NCBI RefSeq assembly: GCF_014892575.1
Contig: NZ_JADBGI010000016.1
Span: 62,001-126,000, forward strand
Length of the DNA: 64,000 bases
Direction: 5' to 3'
Origin: Nocardiopsis coralli
GTDB taxonomy: Bacteria; Actinomycetota; Actinomycetes; Streptosporangiales; Streptosporangiaceae
Of the stretch, positions 49,936 through 57,899 are shown in pieces. The notes beneath the pieces were generated by a model. The model searched no databases and was not told where the DNA came from. It saw nothing but the letters and a program-made list of their open reading frames with translations. Within the stretch, counting starts at the first letter, position 1. Each line of letters begins with the position of its first letter. Position numbers and translations under genes: made by a program.

Positions 49936-50862
49936 ATGTCGGCGGATCAGGAACACGCGTCGAAGGTCGTCGTCGGTATCGACGCATCCGCCCACTCCTG
50001 GGCGGCACTGGAGTGGGCCGCCGCGGAGGCCGTACGCCGCGGGGCCGTGTTGAGGATCGTGCACGCCCTGGGGATGCCGATGGTCGTGCCCACCGACCGC
50101 TCCACACCGCGGTTCCAGCCCACAGAGGAGATCAGCGGCCAGGCCACCGGTGTGCTCGCCGAGGCCCGGGACCGCGCGGTCGCACTGCAGCCGGGCCTGG
50201 AGACCGAGACCGTGGGGAGCATGGTGGACGCCCCGCAGGCGATGATCAACGCGAGCCGTCCCCACGACCTGCTCGTGCTGGGAACGCGTGGACTGGGCAC
50301 GGTCTCCGCGCTGTTCGTGGGTTCTGTGAGCGTGCGTGTGGCCGCGCAGGCCCCCTGCCCGGTGGTGGTCGTGCCCCACGACGACCAGGGACACGTACCC
50401 ACGACGTCCCTGGACCGCATCGTCGTCGGCGTCGACGGCTCCCGCAACGGCCGCCGAGCGCTCGGCCTGGCGGTGGAGATGGCCGCCGAGACCGGGGGAG
50501 AGCTGGTCGTGGTCAACAGCTGGGAGGTGCCTTACCCCTACGACCCGGTCGCGATGGCCGGCGGCGGGTTCCGGTCCATGGAGGACGAGTTCGAGAAGCG
50601 CTCCAAGGACCTGATCACCGAGATGCTCGACGAGGCGCTCGAGGGCCGCGACGACCTGCACATCGAGATCGACTCGGTGCACACGCAGTCCAACCCGGTC
50701 GACGGGGTGTTGCGCGCCGCGGAGGGCGCGGACGCGATCGTCGTCGGCTCCCGCGGGCGCGGCACGATCCGGGGGCTGTTCCTCGGTTCGGTGAGCCAGG
50801 GGATCCTGCACCGCGCGCGGATCCCCGTCGTGGTGCTGCCCAAGCACGGCGACGAGGACTGA
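49936..50862 (+). CDS. Tandem universal stress protein
   Basis: 308 residues made of two UspA domains (about 10-145 and 160-305). Each has the ATP-binding GxRGxG-x9-GS pattern: LVLGTRGLGTVSALFVGSVS in the first and VVGSRGRGTIRGLFLGSVS in the second, ending VPVVV/IPVVVLP. Such proteins bind ATP and support survival under dormancy, low oxygen or stress. AGGAGG lies nine bases upstream of ATG 49936. The last 49 codons are duplicated at 54998 with about 97 percent identity. It ends in a hairpin shared with the convergent zinc-ribbon gene. Confidence 0.9.
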   Translation: MSADQEHASKVVVGIDASAHSWAALEWAAAEAVRRGAVLRIVHALGMPMVVPTDRSTPRFQPTEEISGQATGVLAEARDRAVALQPGLETETVGSMVDAPQAMINASRPHDLLVLGTRGLGTVSALFVGSVSVRVAAQAPCPVVVVPHDDQGHVPTTSLDRIVVGVDGSRNGRRALGLAVEMAAETGGELVVVNSWEVPYPYDPVAMAGGGFRSMEDEFEKRSKDLITEMLDEALEGRDDLHIEIDSVHTQSNPVDGVLRAAEGADAIVVGSRGRGTIRGLFLGSVSQGILHRARIPVVVLPKHGDED

Positions 50863-50888
50863 GCCTCGACCCCGGCGCGGGGGCTCAG
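50859..50888. terminator. Bidirectional hairpin overlapping both stop codons
   Basis: CTGAGCC (50859-50865) pairs with GGCTCAG (50882-50888) and further G/C pairs close the stem. The repeat includes the stop codons of the USP gene and of the convergent zinc-ribbon gene. Confidence 0.6.
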
Positions 50889-51100
50889 ATGTCGAGCCGT
50901 GCTCTCAGTGTGAGCACCCCGCACCGGGTGCAGCACAGGGCGCTGATGAAACGGTGGTCGCGGTCGCCGCCGCGCTTGGGGAAACCGAGCATGCCGAACT
51001 CGATGCTGCCCGATATCCAGCGCACAGCGCCCTGGGCGACGTCGTCGATGAAGCCCTCCTCGAAACTGGTGGATCCACACGTGCACGTCGGAGTCGTCAT
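50885..51100 (-). CDS. Small zinc-ribbon protein
   Basis: 71 residues with two CxxC-type knuckles: CTCGS at residues 6-10 and CCTRCG at about 57-62. The middle, VAQGAVRWISGSIEFGMLG, is predicted to be beta structure between the knuckles, as in PF20097-like zinc ribbons of unknown role. ATG 51100 is preferred to the longer frame because similarity to zinc ribbons starts here. It is convergent with the USP gene. Confidence 0.6.
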   Translation of the reverse strand: MTTPTCTCGSTSFEEGFIDDVAQGAVRWISGSIEFGMLGFPKRGGDRDHRFISALCCTRCGVLTLRARLDI

Positions 51101-51351
51101 CCGGTCAGCGTAGGCGCGCGGTGCACGAAATCGCATCTTCGCAGTTCAAGGGTGCCTTGCGCTCATATCTGGGTGGGATCGCAACTCTCCGCCGAATATC
51201 CGAACCGAGAGAATGGCCGGCATCTCCTCATATTCGGTGAGGGTGCGTATGTTTGATTATTCCTCGGGAATGCCTTGTGGCCTGTGATTTCGCTGCACTG
51301 GCGTCACGCCGTTCCAGAAAGGGGTTGCGAATCCATGAATTATCCACGTAA
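51101..51351. other. Low-GC intergenic stretch
   Basis: About 250 bases of visibly lower GC than the window average, with no start-coupled reading frame. The first 30 bases are part of the imperfect repeat shared with 55149-55190. Confidence 0.4.
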
Positions 51352-51777
51352 CCTCTCCTTCTGCATGGTGCCCTGCACAGCTCAACAGCGAAATTCGCGG
51401 TCCCGGAGTGGTCCGAAGGCTCTGCTCTGTATTACATATTCAACGGAAACTTCGGATTGCCCGGATACCTCGACGGCATCGGGAGCCTGTTCGCGATCCC
51501 CGTGGTCACGGCCGCAGGTACTTGGCTCGTGATGCTCGTCGAGCTCCTGCTCGCGTTCTCGTTGCTCTTCGAGAAGCGCTTCCGGGTTCCGGTTCTTGCT
51601 GCCGGGGTGGCGTTCCACGTAGGGATCATACTGTTCATGGGGCTCTGGACGTTCGGGATCGCGATGTTTGCTTGCATCGTTGTTCTTTCCATGGACGTTC
51701 GGCGTGATCGGTTGGGTTCGGTCTTCGATCCGGCCCCGTCCGCAAAGATCTCCACGGATGAAGTGGGGAGGTCGTAG
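51352..51777 (+). pseudogene. C-terminal remnant of an SdpB/HTTM-family membrane protein
   Basis: An open frame runs from just after a TAA at 51349-51351 to the TAG at 51775, but has no start codon before its conserved part. It reads HSSTAKFAVPEWSEGSALYY, then FNGNFGLPGYLDGIGSLFAI and three hydrophobic helices. This resembles the middle and end of SdpB-type proteins, which in Bacillus help mature the SDP toxin and share a fold with vitamin-K-dependent carboxylases. The N-terminal helices are missing and no sdpA or sdpC partner is nearby. GC content is clearly lower than in neighbouring genes. Probably a relic; a TTG at 51457 could still make a 106-residue membrane fragment. Confidence 0.6.
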
Positions 51778-51899
51778 AAGGTGCCGGGGGTGCGACAACT
51801 CTTTCGCTCTTCAGTCCGGCCACCTGCGCGCACGTCCGATCGGCGCCATTGATACCTTGTTCTGACCGTGGAAGAGCAGCCGATGAAAGAGTGGCTCAG

Positions 51900-52334
51900 A
51901 TGTACAAGATGCAGTACCTGTCCCTTCCGGCATCGCTGACCATGTGGGGCTCGGCGTTGCTGACCGCAATTCTGGCAGTGGTTTTCTGGGATCTGGCCGT
52001 GGGGTTCATTCTTCTGCCCGTCGCCTTCATTGTTGCGCTTCTGGCAGTTTCGATGTCTGCTTTCAGCGTCAAGGTGGACGACCAGGGGGTGGCGGTGCGC
52101 TCCATCGTGGGATTCCCGAAATACTGGTTCAGTAGATCCGACATAGTTCGCGCATCGTCCCAGGATGTGTCCCCCATGCGCGACTTCGGCGGTTGGGGGG
52201 TCAGGCTCGGCGGGCGTGCCCAAAAAGGGGTCATCCTGAAGAAGGGGCCCGCGCTCTTTCTCGACATGAGGGACGGCTCGTCGTTCGCCGTGACCCTCGA
52301 AGACGCCGACCGCGCTTCCGACATGCTCTCGTGA
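51900..52334 (+). CDS. Membrane protein with PH-like domain, unknown function
   Basis: 144 residues. Two hydrophobic helices (about 11-30 and 33-52) are followed by a beta-rich soluble part (SVKVDDQGVAVRSIVGFPKYWFSRSDI ... ALFLDMRDGSSFAVTLEDADRA) that resembles bacterial PH domains or DUF3093-like membrane proteins; this is a structural impression only. Base composition is less GC-rich than the region average, as for the SdpB remnant beside it. ATG 51900 has only GAAAGAG upstream; an earlier ATG at 51849 is possible. Convergent with the FAD oxidase gene. Confidence 0.55.
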   Translation: MYKMQYLSLPASLTMWGSALLTAILAVVFWDLAVGFILLPVAFIVALLAVSMSAFSVKVDDQGVAVRSIVGFPKYWFSRSDIVRASSQDVSPMRDFGGWGVRLGGRAQKGVILKKGPALFLDMRDGSSFAVTLEDADRASDMLS

Positions 52335-52439
52335 ACTGCGGATGCTCTTACCGATGGGCGGGCGACAGCGACTGTTGGCAGGGCCGCTCTGCTGCGACCC
52401 GCCCCTCGGTGGGACATTCAGGGACACGTGAAGGACCGC

Positions 52440-53810
52440 TCAGCTCCCGGGTGGAACGTTGTAGCAGTTCCGGAAGACGTTGTCGGGGTCGTAGAGCGAC
52501 TTCAGTCGTTGCAGCCGGGCGAAATCGTCGGCTCCGTAAAGATCCCGGACCCGGTTCACGGTGTACACCGTGACGTGGTTGGACGCGCTCGGGCTCTCCC
52601 GGACCAGGCCCGACGATCGCAGGGTGTCACTGATTCGCTCGACGATGCCGATCTCACGCGCATCATCGGCGGGGTCGGTCCACATCCCCAATACGACGAG
52701 CGTGACGCCGCGCGATCGTGGGATCACGCTCTCCGAGCCTACGATCTCCGCTGGTCGGGTGGGCCACAGCTCCATCATGGTGTTCGGCCCGAACGACGGG
52801 AGCAGGGAGAGCACCAGATCGACCTGCTCACCGCGCGCACCCTCGAAGGGCAGGTGGAAGCAGTCCCACAGGTGGCGGCTCCCACCCTCGTCCTCGACGT
52901 CGCCGTCCGGATCGAGCTGGTGCAGTAGCCCGGCGTAGGTCGTCGCCGCCGTGTCGTCGACGGGGTCGGTGCCCGCCCGCAACGCGCCGATCTCACGCGC
53001 TGCGACACCGGATGGACCCGTGTGCCCGGGGAAGACGGTGACGGTCGGCGATCCGTCGCCACCGCGGGCGTACATGGTCTGCGGGAAGGAGAAGGGGGAA
53101 CCGTGCTCCATCAATTCCCACGAGTTACGAGTCGCCCGGGGTATGTCGGCCGTCGTGAAGGTCAGGGAGCCGCCGATCACCTGCTCCGGTAGCGGATGCA
53201 GACGGATCCTCATCGCGGTCACGACTCCGAAGTTGGGGCCCGCCCCGCGCAGAGCCCAGTAGAGATCCGGTCGCTGCGTTGCCGAGGCCTGCACGGTGTC
53301 GCCGGACGCCGTCACCACTTCGAACTCCAGCACGTTGTCGCTGGCGTACCCGTGCAGCGGGGTCAGATAGCCCTCGCCCGCACCGGTGGCCAACCCACCC
53401 ATACCGACCGAGGGCGTCACCCCTGTCACGGGGACGAGCCCGTGCCGTGCGGCCTCGGACACCACATCTCCCGCGCGCGCCCCGCCGCCGATCCACGCGG
53501 TCCGTGTTCCGGGGTCGACCAGCACCCGGCGCATCCGGGTCAGGTCGACCACGAGGCCATCGTCATTGCTGGCCCAGCCGCCCAGGCCGTGCCCGCCGCC
53601 ACGGACCGAGACCTCCAGCCCTTCGGCCCGAGCCCACCGAAGGGCCCGACGGACGTCCGCCGCATCCGCACACCGCACGATCATCGCCGGGTGTCCGGCC
53701 AGTCTGTCGTTGAAGATCCCCCGTGCGGCCTCATAGCCCTCATCGGAGGGGGTGAGGACGCTTCCTCGCAGGTCCGATGTGTCCGGCAGGCCCGGACGTT
53801 CGCCGGTCAC
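52440..53810 (-). CDS. FAD-linked oxidase (BBE / GOOX-like)
   Basis: 456 residues of the berberine-bridge-enzyme/6-hydroxynicotine-oxidase group. The FAD domain has VSVRGGGHGLGGW with His74, the covalent attachment residue, and GVTPSVGMGGLATGAGEG near 130-147. The usual second attachment cysteine is threonine here (Thr132), implying a single covalent link. The C-terminal BBE segment LYGADDFARLQRLKSLYDPDNVFR is complete. Members oxidise sugars, alkaloids or polyketide alcohols. The GTG start overlaps the oxidoreductase stop as GTGA, so both are expressed from the MerR-type promoter upstream. Confidence 0.88.
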   Translation of the reverse strand: MTGERPGLPDTSDLRGSVLTPSDEGYEAARGIFNDRLAGHPAMIVRCADAADVRRALRWARAEGLEVSVRGGGHGLGGWASNDDGLVVDLTRMRRVLVDPGTRTAWIGGGARAGDVVSEAARHGLVPVTGVTPSVGMGGLATGAGEGYLTPLHGYASDNVLEFEVVTASGDTVQASATQRPDLYWALRGAGPNFGVVTAMRIRLHPLPEQVIGGSLTFTTADIPRATRNSWELMEHGSPFSFPQTMYARGGDGSPTVTVFPGHTGPSGVAAREIGALRAGTDPVDDTAATTYAGLLHQLDPDGDVEDEGGSRHLWDCFHLPFEGARGEQVDLVLSLLPSFGPNTMMELWPTRPAEIVGSESVIPRSRGVTLVVLGMWTDPADDAREIGIVERISDTLRSSGLVRESPSASNHVTVYTVNRVRDLYGADDFARLQRLKSLYDPDNVFRNCYNVPPGS

Positions 53811-54799
53811 TGTCCGTCACCGTTGACGAGCACGGTCTTGCCCGACACCGTGCGGGCCTCGATGGCGGCGTGTGCCCGGGCAGCCTCGGCCAGGGGGACG
53901 ACTTGGCCGAGCACCGGGGTGATGCGGCCCTCGGCCAGCCACGCCAGGGCGGTGCGGCGCCAGCGCCGTTGGTCCTCGAGGCTGAAATCCTCGTCCAAGC
54001 CGAAGACCTCGACCCCACGGCGCCGCGCTTCCTCATCGATGTCGGCGAACTCGCCGCCCGCCGACCCGTAGGCGAAGAAGCGGGTGCCAGGACCCGTGAA
54101 CCCCATCGCGGTCTCCCCGACGTCGCCGCCGCTGCCGTCGAACACGACCGACAACGTCTCACCCGCCAGGGCCTCACGGATCCGCTCGCCCCAGTCCGAC
54201 CGGGTGTAGTCCACGGTGACGTGGGCGCCCAGGTGCGCCGCCGTCCGCAACTTGCTCTGGCTTCCGGCTGCCGCGATCACCCGAGCACCGGCCCGGACCG
54301 CCTCGGGGATCAGCCAGACCGCTATGCCACCGGCGGCCGCGGTGACCAGCACGACATCTCCAGCGCTCAGTCGGGCCCTCTCGGTGCGGCTGACCCCCAT
54401 GACACCGTCCGACAGGGCTGTCACAGCGTGCACGAGCTTCACGTCATCCGGGACGGGGGCGACCTCGTCCACGCGAGCGACCGCTTTCTCTGCGTAGCCG
54501 CCCCCGCTGTACTCACCAGCCACCGACAGGCTCACGGCGACCCGCCGTCCCATCCAAGAGGTCTCGACCCCCTCGCCGACCTGAGACACGACGCCGGCGA
54601 TCCCGACGCCGGGCACGTAGGGCGGATCCAACTCGAAATAGTCCTGTCCCCAGCCCTTGCGCAGCTGGACGTCGAGGAACAGCACCTCGCTCGCGGCGAC
54701 CGTCACCAGCACTTCCCCCGCAGCGGGGACCGGATCGGGGGTTTCGGCCACCTTCAGTACCTCGGGTCCACCGAACTCTTCAGCACGCACGACTCTCAT
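53807..54799 (-). CDS. Zinc-independent quinone oxidoreductase (MDR family)
   Basis: 330 residues of the medium-chain dehydrogenase/reductase family, quinone-oxidoreductase branch. MRVVRAEEFGGPEVLKV opens the catalytic domain, PPYVPGVGIAGVVSQVGEGV lies near 60-80, and the NADPH fold reads VLVTAAAGGIAVWLIPEAVRAGARVIAAAGS near 148-178. No structural or catalytic zinc cysteines are seen. Such enzymes reduce quinones or enones with NADPH. AGAGG precedes ATG 54799. The upstream promoter has a 19-base spacer with a dyad, so activation by a MerR-type sensor is likely. The FAD oxidase is translationally coupled downstream. Confidence 0.88.
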   Translation of the reverse strand: MRVVRAEEFGGPEVLKVAETPDPVPAAGEVLVTVAASEVLFLDVQLRKGWGQDYFELDPPYVPGVGIAGVVSQVGEGVETSWMGRRVAVSLSVAGEYSGGGYAEKAVARVDEVAPVPDDVKLVHAVTALSDGVMGVSRTERARLSAGDVVLVTAAAGGIAVWLIPEAVRAGARVIAAAGSQSKLRTAAHLGAHVTVDYTRSDWGERIREALAGETLSVVFDGSGGDVGETAMGFTGPGTRFFAYGSAGGEFADIDEEARRRGVEVFGLDEDFSLEDQRRWRRTALAWLAEGRITPVLGQVVPLAEAARAHAAIEARTVSGKTVLVNGDGQ

Positions 54800-54837
54800 G
54801 GGTTCGAACCTCTCCAACGTCGGCGAGTGTCCCTTCG

Positions 54838-54868
54838 ACCGTAGAACTTCAACCAAAGTTGAGGTCAA
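54838..54868 (-). promoter_or_regulatory. MerR-type promoter with 19-bp spacer
   Basis: On the minus strand TTGACC (54863-54868) and TACGGT (54838-54843) are 19 bases apart. The spacer holds the dyad TCAAC/GTTGA (54849-54862). The upstream half TTGACCTCAAC is identical to that of the element at 2536, suggesting the same or related activator. Confidence 0.65.
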
Positions 54869-54997
54869 CGGACGCGCGTGGGCTCTTCGTCGGCGCGAGT
54901 CAGGGGACCGCCATCGGCGTGCCGTGCCGACGCAGGCTCGGGCGCTCGACGACGTTGGGGAGCCGGGCCCCGACCAGCGCGGTCGGGGTCCAGCTGC

Positions 54998-55141
54998 GCG
55001 GAGGGCGCGGACGCGATCGTCGTCGGCTCCCGGGGACGCGGCACGATCCGGGGACTGTTCCTCGGTTCGGTGAGCCAGGGGATCCTGCACCGCGCCCGGA
55101 TCCCCGTCGTGGTGCTGCCCAAGCACGGCGACGAGGTCTGA
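54998..55141 (+). pseudogene. Truncated duplicate of the universal stress protein C-terminus
   Basis: The 147 bases from 54998 match 50719-50865 with only five differences, including the stop codon. It encodes AEGADAIVVGSRGRGTIRGL and the rest of the second USP domain's end, but the first 260 residues are absent and no ribosome-binding site precedes it. A further 42 bases (55149-55190) match 51087-51128, so the duplicate also kept the flank beyond the zinc-ribbon gene while losing that gene. Confidence 0.8.
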
Positions 55142-55211
55142 GCCGCCGGTCGGAGCCGTCATCGGGTCAGCGTGAGCGCGCGGTACACGACCGGCCATGG
55201 GCTTCGGATGT

Positions 55212-55225
55212 GTGACTCAAGTCAC
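55212..55225. promoter_or_regulatory. Perfect palindrome GTGACTCAAGTCAC upstream of csbD
   Basis: A 6-2-6 perfect inverted repeat that also fits a CRP/FNR-like TGTGA-N6-TCAC pattern. It lies about 120 bases before the csbD ATG, in a spacer with no other gene. Binding factor unknown. Confidence 0.5.
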
Positions 55226-55342
55226 CTAACCTTCGCTGCAACTGGTCCGGCCGTAGGGGCAGTGGGCGGCCACAGGCAACAGTCACCTCTCCGCCGCCGA
55301 AGGGAAGCGCGCGGTGGAGGCCGTGAGCGAAGGAGGCGGAAC

Positions 55343-55555
55343 ATGAGCAAGGAAGAGAAGGGCCAGAGCAAGGTCGAGCAGGCCAAGGGCAAGCTCAAGG
55401 AGACGGCCGGCAAGGTGACCGGTAACGAGAGCCTGGAGGGCGAAGGCCGGGCCGAGCAGGCCAAGGGCAAGCTCCGTGAGGGGAAGGAGGACGTCAAGGA
55501 CACCGTCCGTGGCGTCTCCGAGAACCTTCGGCCCGACGACGAGGACCGGGGTTGA
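55343..55555 (+). CDS. CsbD-family stress protein
   Basis: 70 residues, almost entirely charged and helical, with the repeated QAKGKLKETAGKVTG / QAKGKLREGKEDVKD units of CsbD. The family is among the most strongly induced by the general stress sigma factor, but its molecular role is unknown. AGGAGG lies seven bases upstream of ATG 55343. A perfect palindrome sits further upstream and a long hairpin follows. The SigF/SigB-type sigma gene downstream on the other strand makes stress control plausible. Confidence 0.92.
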   Translation: MSKEEKGQSKVEQAKGKLKETAGKVTGNESLEGEGRAEQAKGKLREGKEDVKDTVRGVSENLRPDDEDRG

Positions 55556-55574
55556 GTGGACCTCGGTCTCCGGC

Positions 55575-55612
55575 GCCGGCCGCGCTCCCGGTGAACCGGG
55601 CGCGCGGCCGGC
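55575..55612. terminator. Long perfect hairpin between csbD and the sigma factor gene
   Basis: GCCGGCCGCGC (55575-55585) pairs with GCGCGGCCGGC (55602-55612), and an inner CCCGG/CCGGG stem closes on a TGAA loop. It serves convergent genes. Confidence 0.85.
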
Positions 55613-55665
55613 TGGGTGGCCCGCTCAGTGACGGCGCCGGCTCAGCGGCGAGCGCTCACCGGTGC

Positions 55666-56490
55666 TCATTCCTCCTCGCCCTCCCCGAGGAGCTGTGAAC
55701 GCAGCTGGTCCAGCGTGCCCCGCAGAACACGGGAGACCTGCATCTGGGAGCAGCCCAGTTGCTCGGCGATCTGCGTCTGGGCCATCTCGGAGAAGAAGCT
55801 CAGCACGACCACCCGTTGCTGCCGCTCGGAGAGCTCGGCCAGGGATGCCCTCAACGCCTGTTTGTCGACCACGGAATCGAGTTCGTGGTCGATCGACCCC
55901 AGCCCGTTGCTGAGCGGCTCCTCCGCGCCTTCGCCGTCCATACTCCTGGGGGTGTCGATGGACGCCGCCGAATAGGACTCGGAGGCGTTGAGTAGTTCCC
56001 CCGTGGCCTGGCTGTCCAGGCCGAAATGGGCGCCGATCTCGGACTGGCGGGGCGCCCGTGCATGGATGCGGGTGAACTCCCCGACGAACCTGTTGAGTTC
56101 CGCGCGGCGGTCGCGGACGGAACGCGGGGCATGTACGGCCCACACGGAGTCCCGGAAGTGGCGTTTGATCTCCCCCGACACCGTCGGCAGCAGATACGAC
56201 AGAAAACGCTTGTTGTACGAGGGGTCGAACCCCGAGATCGCCTTCATCAACCCGAGGTAGGCGACCTGGCACAGCTCCTCGTGGTCGACCCCGCGGTTCC
56301 GGAAGCGTGAGGCCTCCCGGGCCACGGTCGGCCGGTAGAGCCGGACGAGCCGGTCGCGCAGCCGCCACGAGGTCTCGTCCTGGATCGGCAGGTCCCTCAA
56401 CTCGAGGAGGAGGTCCTCCGCCTCACCGTCCTCGCGGTGATCACCCCGGTCGGTTGCAGACACAGGGGCGGGCGTCGCTGTTTCGGACAC
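55666..56490 (-). CDS. SigF/SigB-type alternative sigma factor
   Basis: 274 residues with sigma-70 regions 2, 3 and 4 but no region 1, as in SigB/SigF/WhiG-like stress and sporulation factors. Region 2 reads LVRLYRPTVAREASRFRNRGVDHEELCQVAYLGLMKAI in blocks near 50-90 with GFDPSYNKRFLSYLLPTVSGEIKRHFRD. Region 4 is ALRASLAELSERQQRVVVLSFF ... QTQIAEQLGCSQMQVSRVLRG near 215-265. GTG 56490 is preferred because GGAGAGG precedes it. No anti-sigma or anti-anti-sigma gene is adjacent, so its control must lie elsewhere. Confidence 0.92.
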   Translation of the reverse strand: MSETATPAPVSATDRGDHREDGEAEDLLLELRDLPIQDETSWRLRDRLVRLYRPTVAREASRFRNRGVDHEELCQVAYLGLMKAISGFDPSYNKRFLSYLLPTVSGEIKRHFRDSVWAVHAPRSVRDRRAELNRFVGEFTRIHARAPRQSEIGAHFGLDSQATGELLNASESYSAASIDTPRSMDGEGAEEPLSNGLGSIDHELDSVVDKQALRASLAELSERQQRVVVLSFFSEMAQTQIAEQLGCSQMQVSRVLRGTLDQLRSQLLGEGEEE

Positions 56491-56831
56491 AACAAGTCCT
56501 CTCCAACCTTCATCGCATACACGCAGTGAAGGTGGAACGCCGGAACGTGGCAATCAGGGGAATGCCGAACGTTCCGTCATCGAGGCCCTCTGTTGGACCT
56601 ACTGGAGGAGCTGCCCTGGTCGAGTGTGGGCAAAACAGATACGAAGTGCACGAATTCGGGCGCAGTGCACATGAAGGGGCGGCCGAGTGGGGGTTGGTTT
56701 ACCGCACCCGACCTGAGTTGCTTGCCAACCTAGGTTCGAATCAAGCGCCCTGTTCGCGCAGCTACCCGTGGGCGAACCCCGATATTCGCCCGTGTCGAAG
56801 AACGCCGGACCCCCGCCGCCCCGTGCAGCGC
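56491..56831. other. Intergenic region between sigma factor and GAF-ANTAR genes
   Basis: About 340 bases, somewhat lower in GC. It holds the sigma-factor promoter side and the 3' side of the ANTAR gene. I see a tRNA-like GGTTCGAATC at 56731-56740, but no foldable cloverleaf (see rejected items). Confidence 0.5.
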
Positions 56832-57899
56832 TCACCGTGGGAGCGGGGACTCGCCCGTCTCCGTCAGGCGGCGGGCAACCTCGGAGAGCTTGGTGTTGAG
56901 GCTGTTGGAGGCTTCACGGAGTTTGTCGAAGGCCTGCTCGGGTGTGAGCTTCTGGCGGGCCATGAGGATGCCCTTGGCCTGACCGATGACGTCGCGGCTC
57001 TCCAGGGCCCGCTCCAGGTTCGAGTTGCGCAGCTCGGCCTCGGTGACCCTCGTCGTCGAGGCGAGCGCCACCCCCGCGTGGGCGGCCATGAGCATCCCCA
57101 GGTCCCGGTCGCCGGGTTCGAAGGCATGCGGATCGTGCGCGTAGAAGTTCAGCGATCCCAAGCGCGGCAACGATGCGCTCGGGTCCGGGAACAATCCCAG
57201 GGACAGGACCGACCCGCCACCGATCCCGGCGGCGGCCCGCGCGAACCGCGGCCACTGCGTCTCCGGGCCCAGATCGGCGCTGGCGGCGTAGGCACTCCCC
57301 GTGGTGGACGCAGAGTCCAGGCAAGGACCCTCGCCCAACTCGTACTGGAGGTGGTCGAGCCGGCGGGCCAGATCTCCCCGGAAGGCGGCGGTGGTGAACT
57401 CGTCCCCGCGACGCAGGGTCACGCTGACGGCGTCGCCGCCTCCGATCACCTCCTCGGCCGCCAGGACCAGATGGTCGAGCACTTCACCGACGGAACCGGC
57501 GGTGAACAGGAGCGTCGACAGCTCGGCGAAGCGGACCGCCAGCGGGTAGTCGGACGTGTTGCCCGACGACATCTCCTGCACGGTCTCGGCGAGCTCGGAG
57601 AGCCGGCTCGCGCGGTCGGCCTCGCGCTCGCGGCGCAGAAGCTCGCGTTCGGCCCGGCGCGCCTCCCGGGCGCGGGCCTCGGACTCGTCGATCAGGCCGT
57701 TCGCGCCCAGCCACGCGTCCGCCTCGGCCTCACGCTCGTCGGCCGCTGCCTCGCGGGCGTCGGCACCGGCCTCACGCGTGTACAGGTCCTCCTCGCGGGC
57801 CGCGACCGAGAACTCACGCCGTTCATTGGCCCACATCCGCTGCTCTACGGGGTCCGAACCCTGTGGATCCGCCTCGTCCGACCGTCCACTACCGACCAT
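56832..57899 (-). CDS. GAF-ANTAR transcription antitermination regulator
   Basis: 355 residues. The first 110 form a highly charged helix with repeats such as TREAGADAREAAADEREAEA and ARAREARRAERELLRRERE, likely coiled coil. A GAF sensor domain (about 125-275) includes ELGEGPCLDSASTTG. The C-terminal ANTAR domain (about 285-345) contains RDVIGQAKGILMARQKLTPEQAFDKLREASNS, the helical RNA-binding unit that stabilises antiterminator hairpins. Such proteins are common in mycelial actinomycetes, usually without a known target. ATG 57899 was chosen where protein-like sequence begins; longer frames upstream are Arg-rich. Confidence 0.87.
   Translation of the reverse strand: MVGSGRSDEADPQGSDPVEQRMWANERREFSVAAREEDLYTREAGADAREAAADEREAEADAWLGANGLIDESEARAREARRAERELLRREREADRASRLSELAETVQEMSSGNTSDYPLAVRFAELSTLLFTAGSVGEVLDHLVLAAEEVIGGGDAVSVTLRRGDEFTTAAFRGDLARRLDHLQYELGEGPCLDSASTTGSAYAASADLGPETQWPRFARAAAGIGGGSVLSLGLFPDPSASLPRLGSLNFYAHDPHAFEPGDRDLGMLMAAHAGVALASTTRVTEAELRNSNLERALESRDVIGQAKGILMARQKLTPEQAFDKLREASNSLNTKLSEVARRLTETGESPLPR

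Noticed and set aside
56682..56760. tRNA-like stretch with GGTTCGAATC resembling a T-loop and a GGGCG/CGCCC end pairing
   Set aside because: The bases flanking the supposed T-loop do not form a stem, the D-arm is degenerate and only five acceptor pairs fit. No anticodon arm folds. Not a tRNA; a degraded remnant cannot be excluded.
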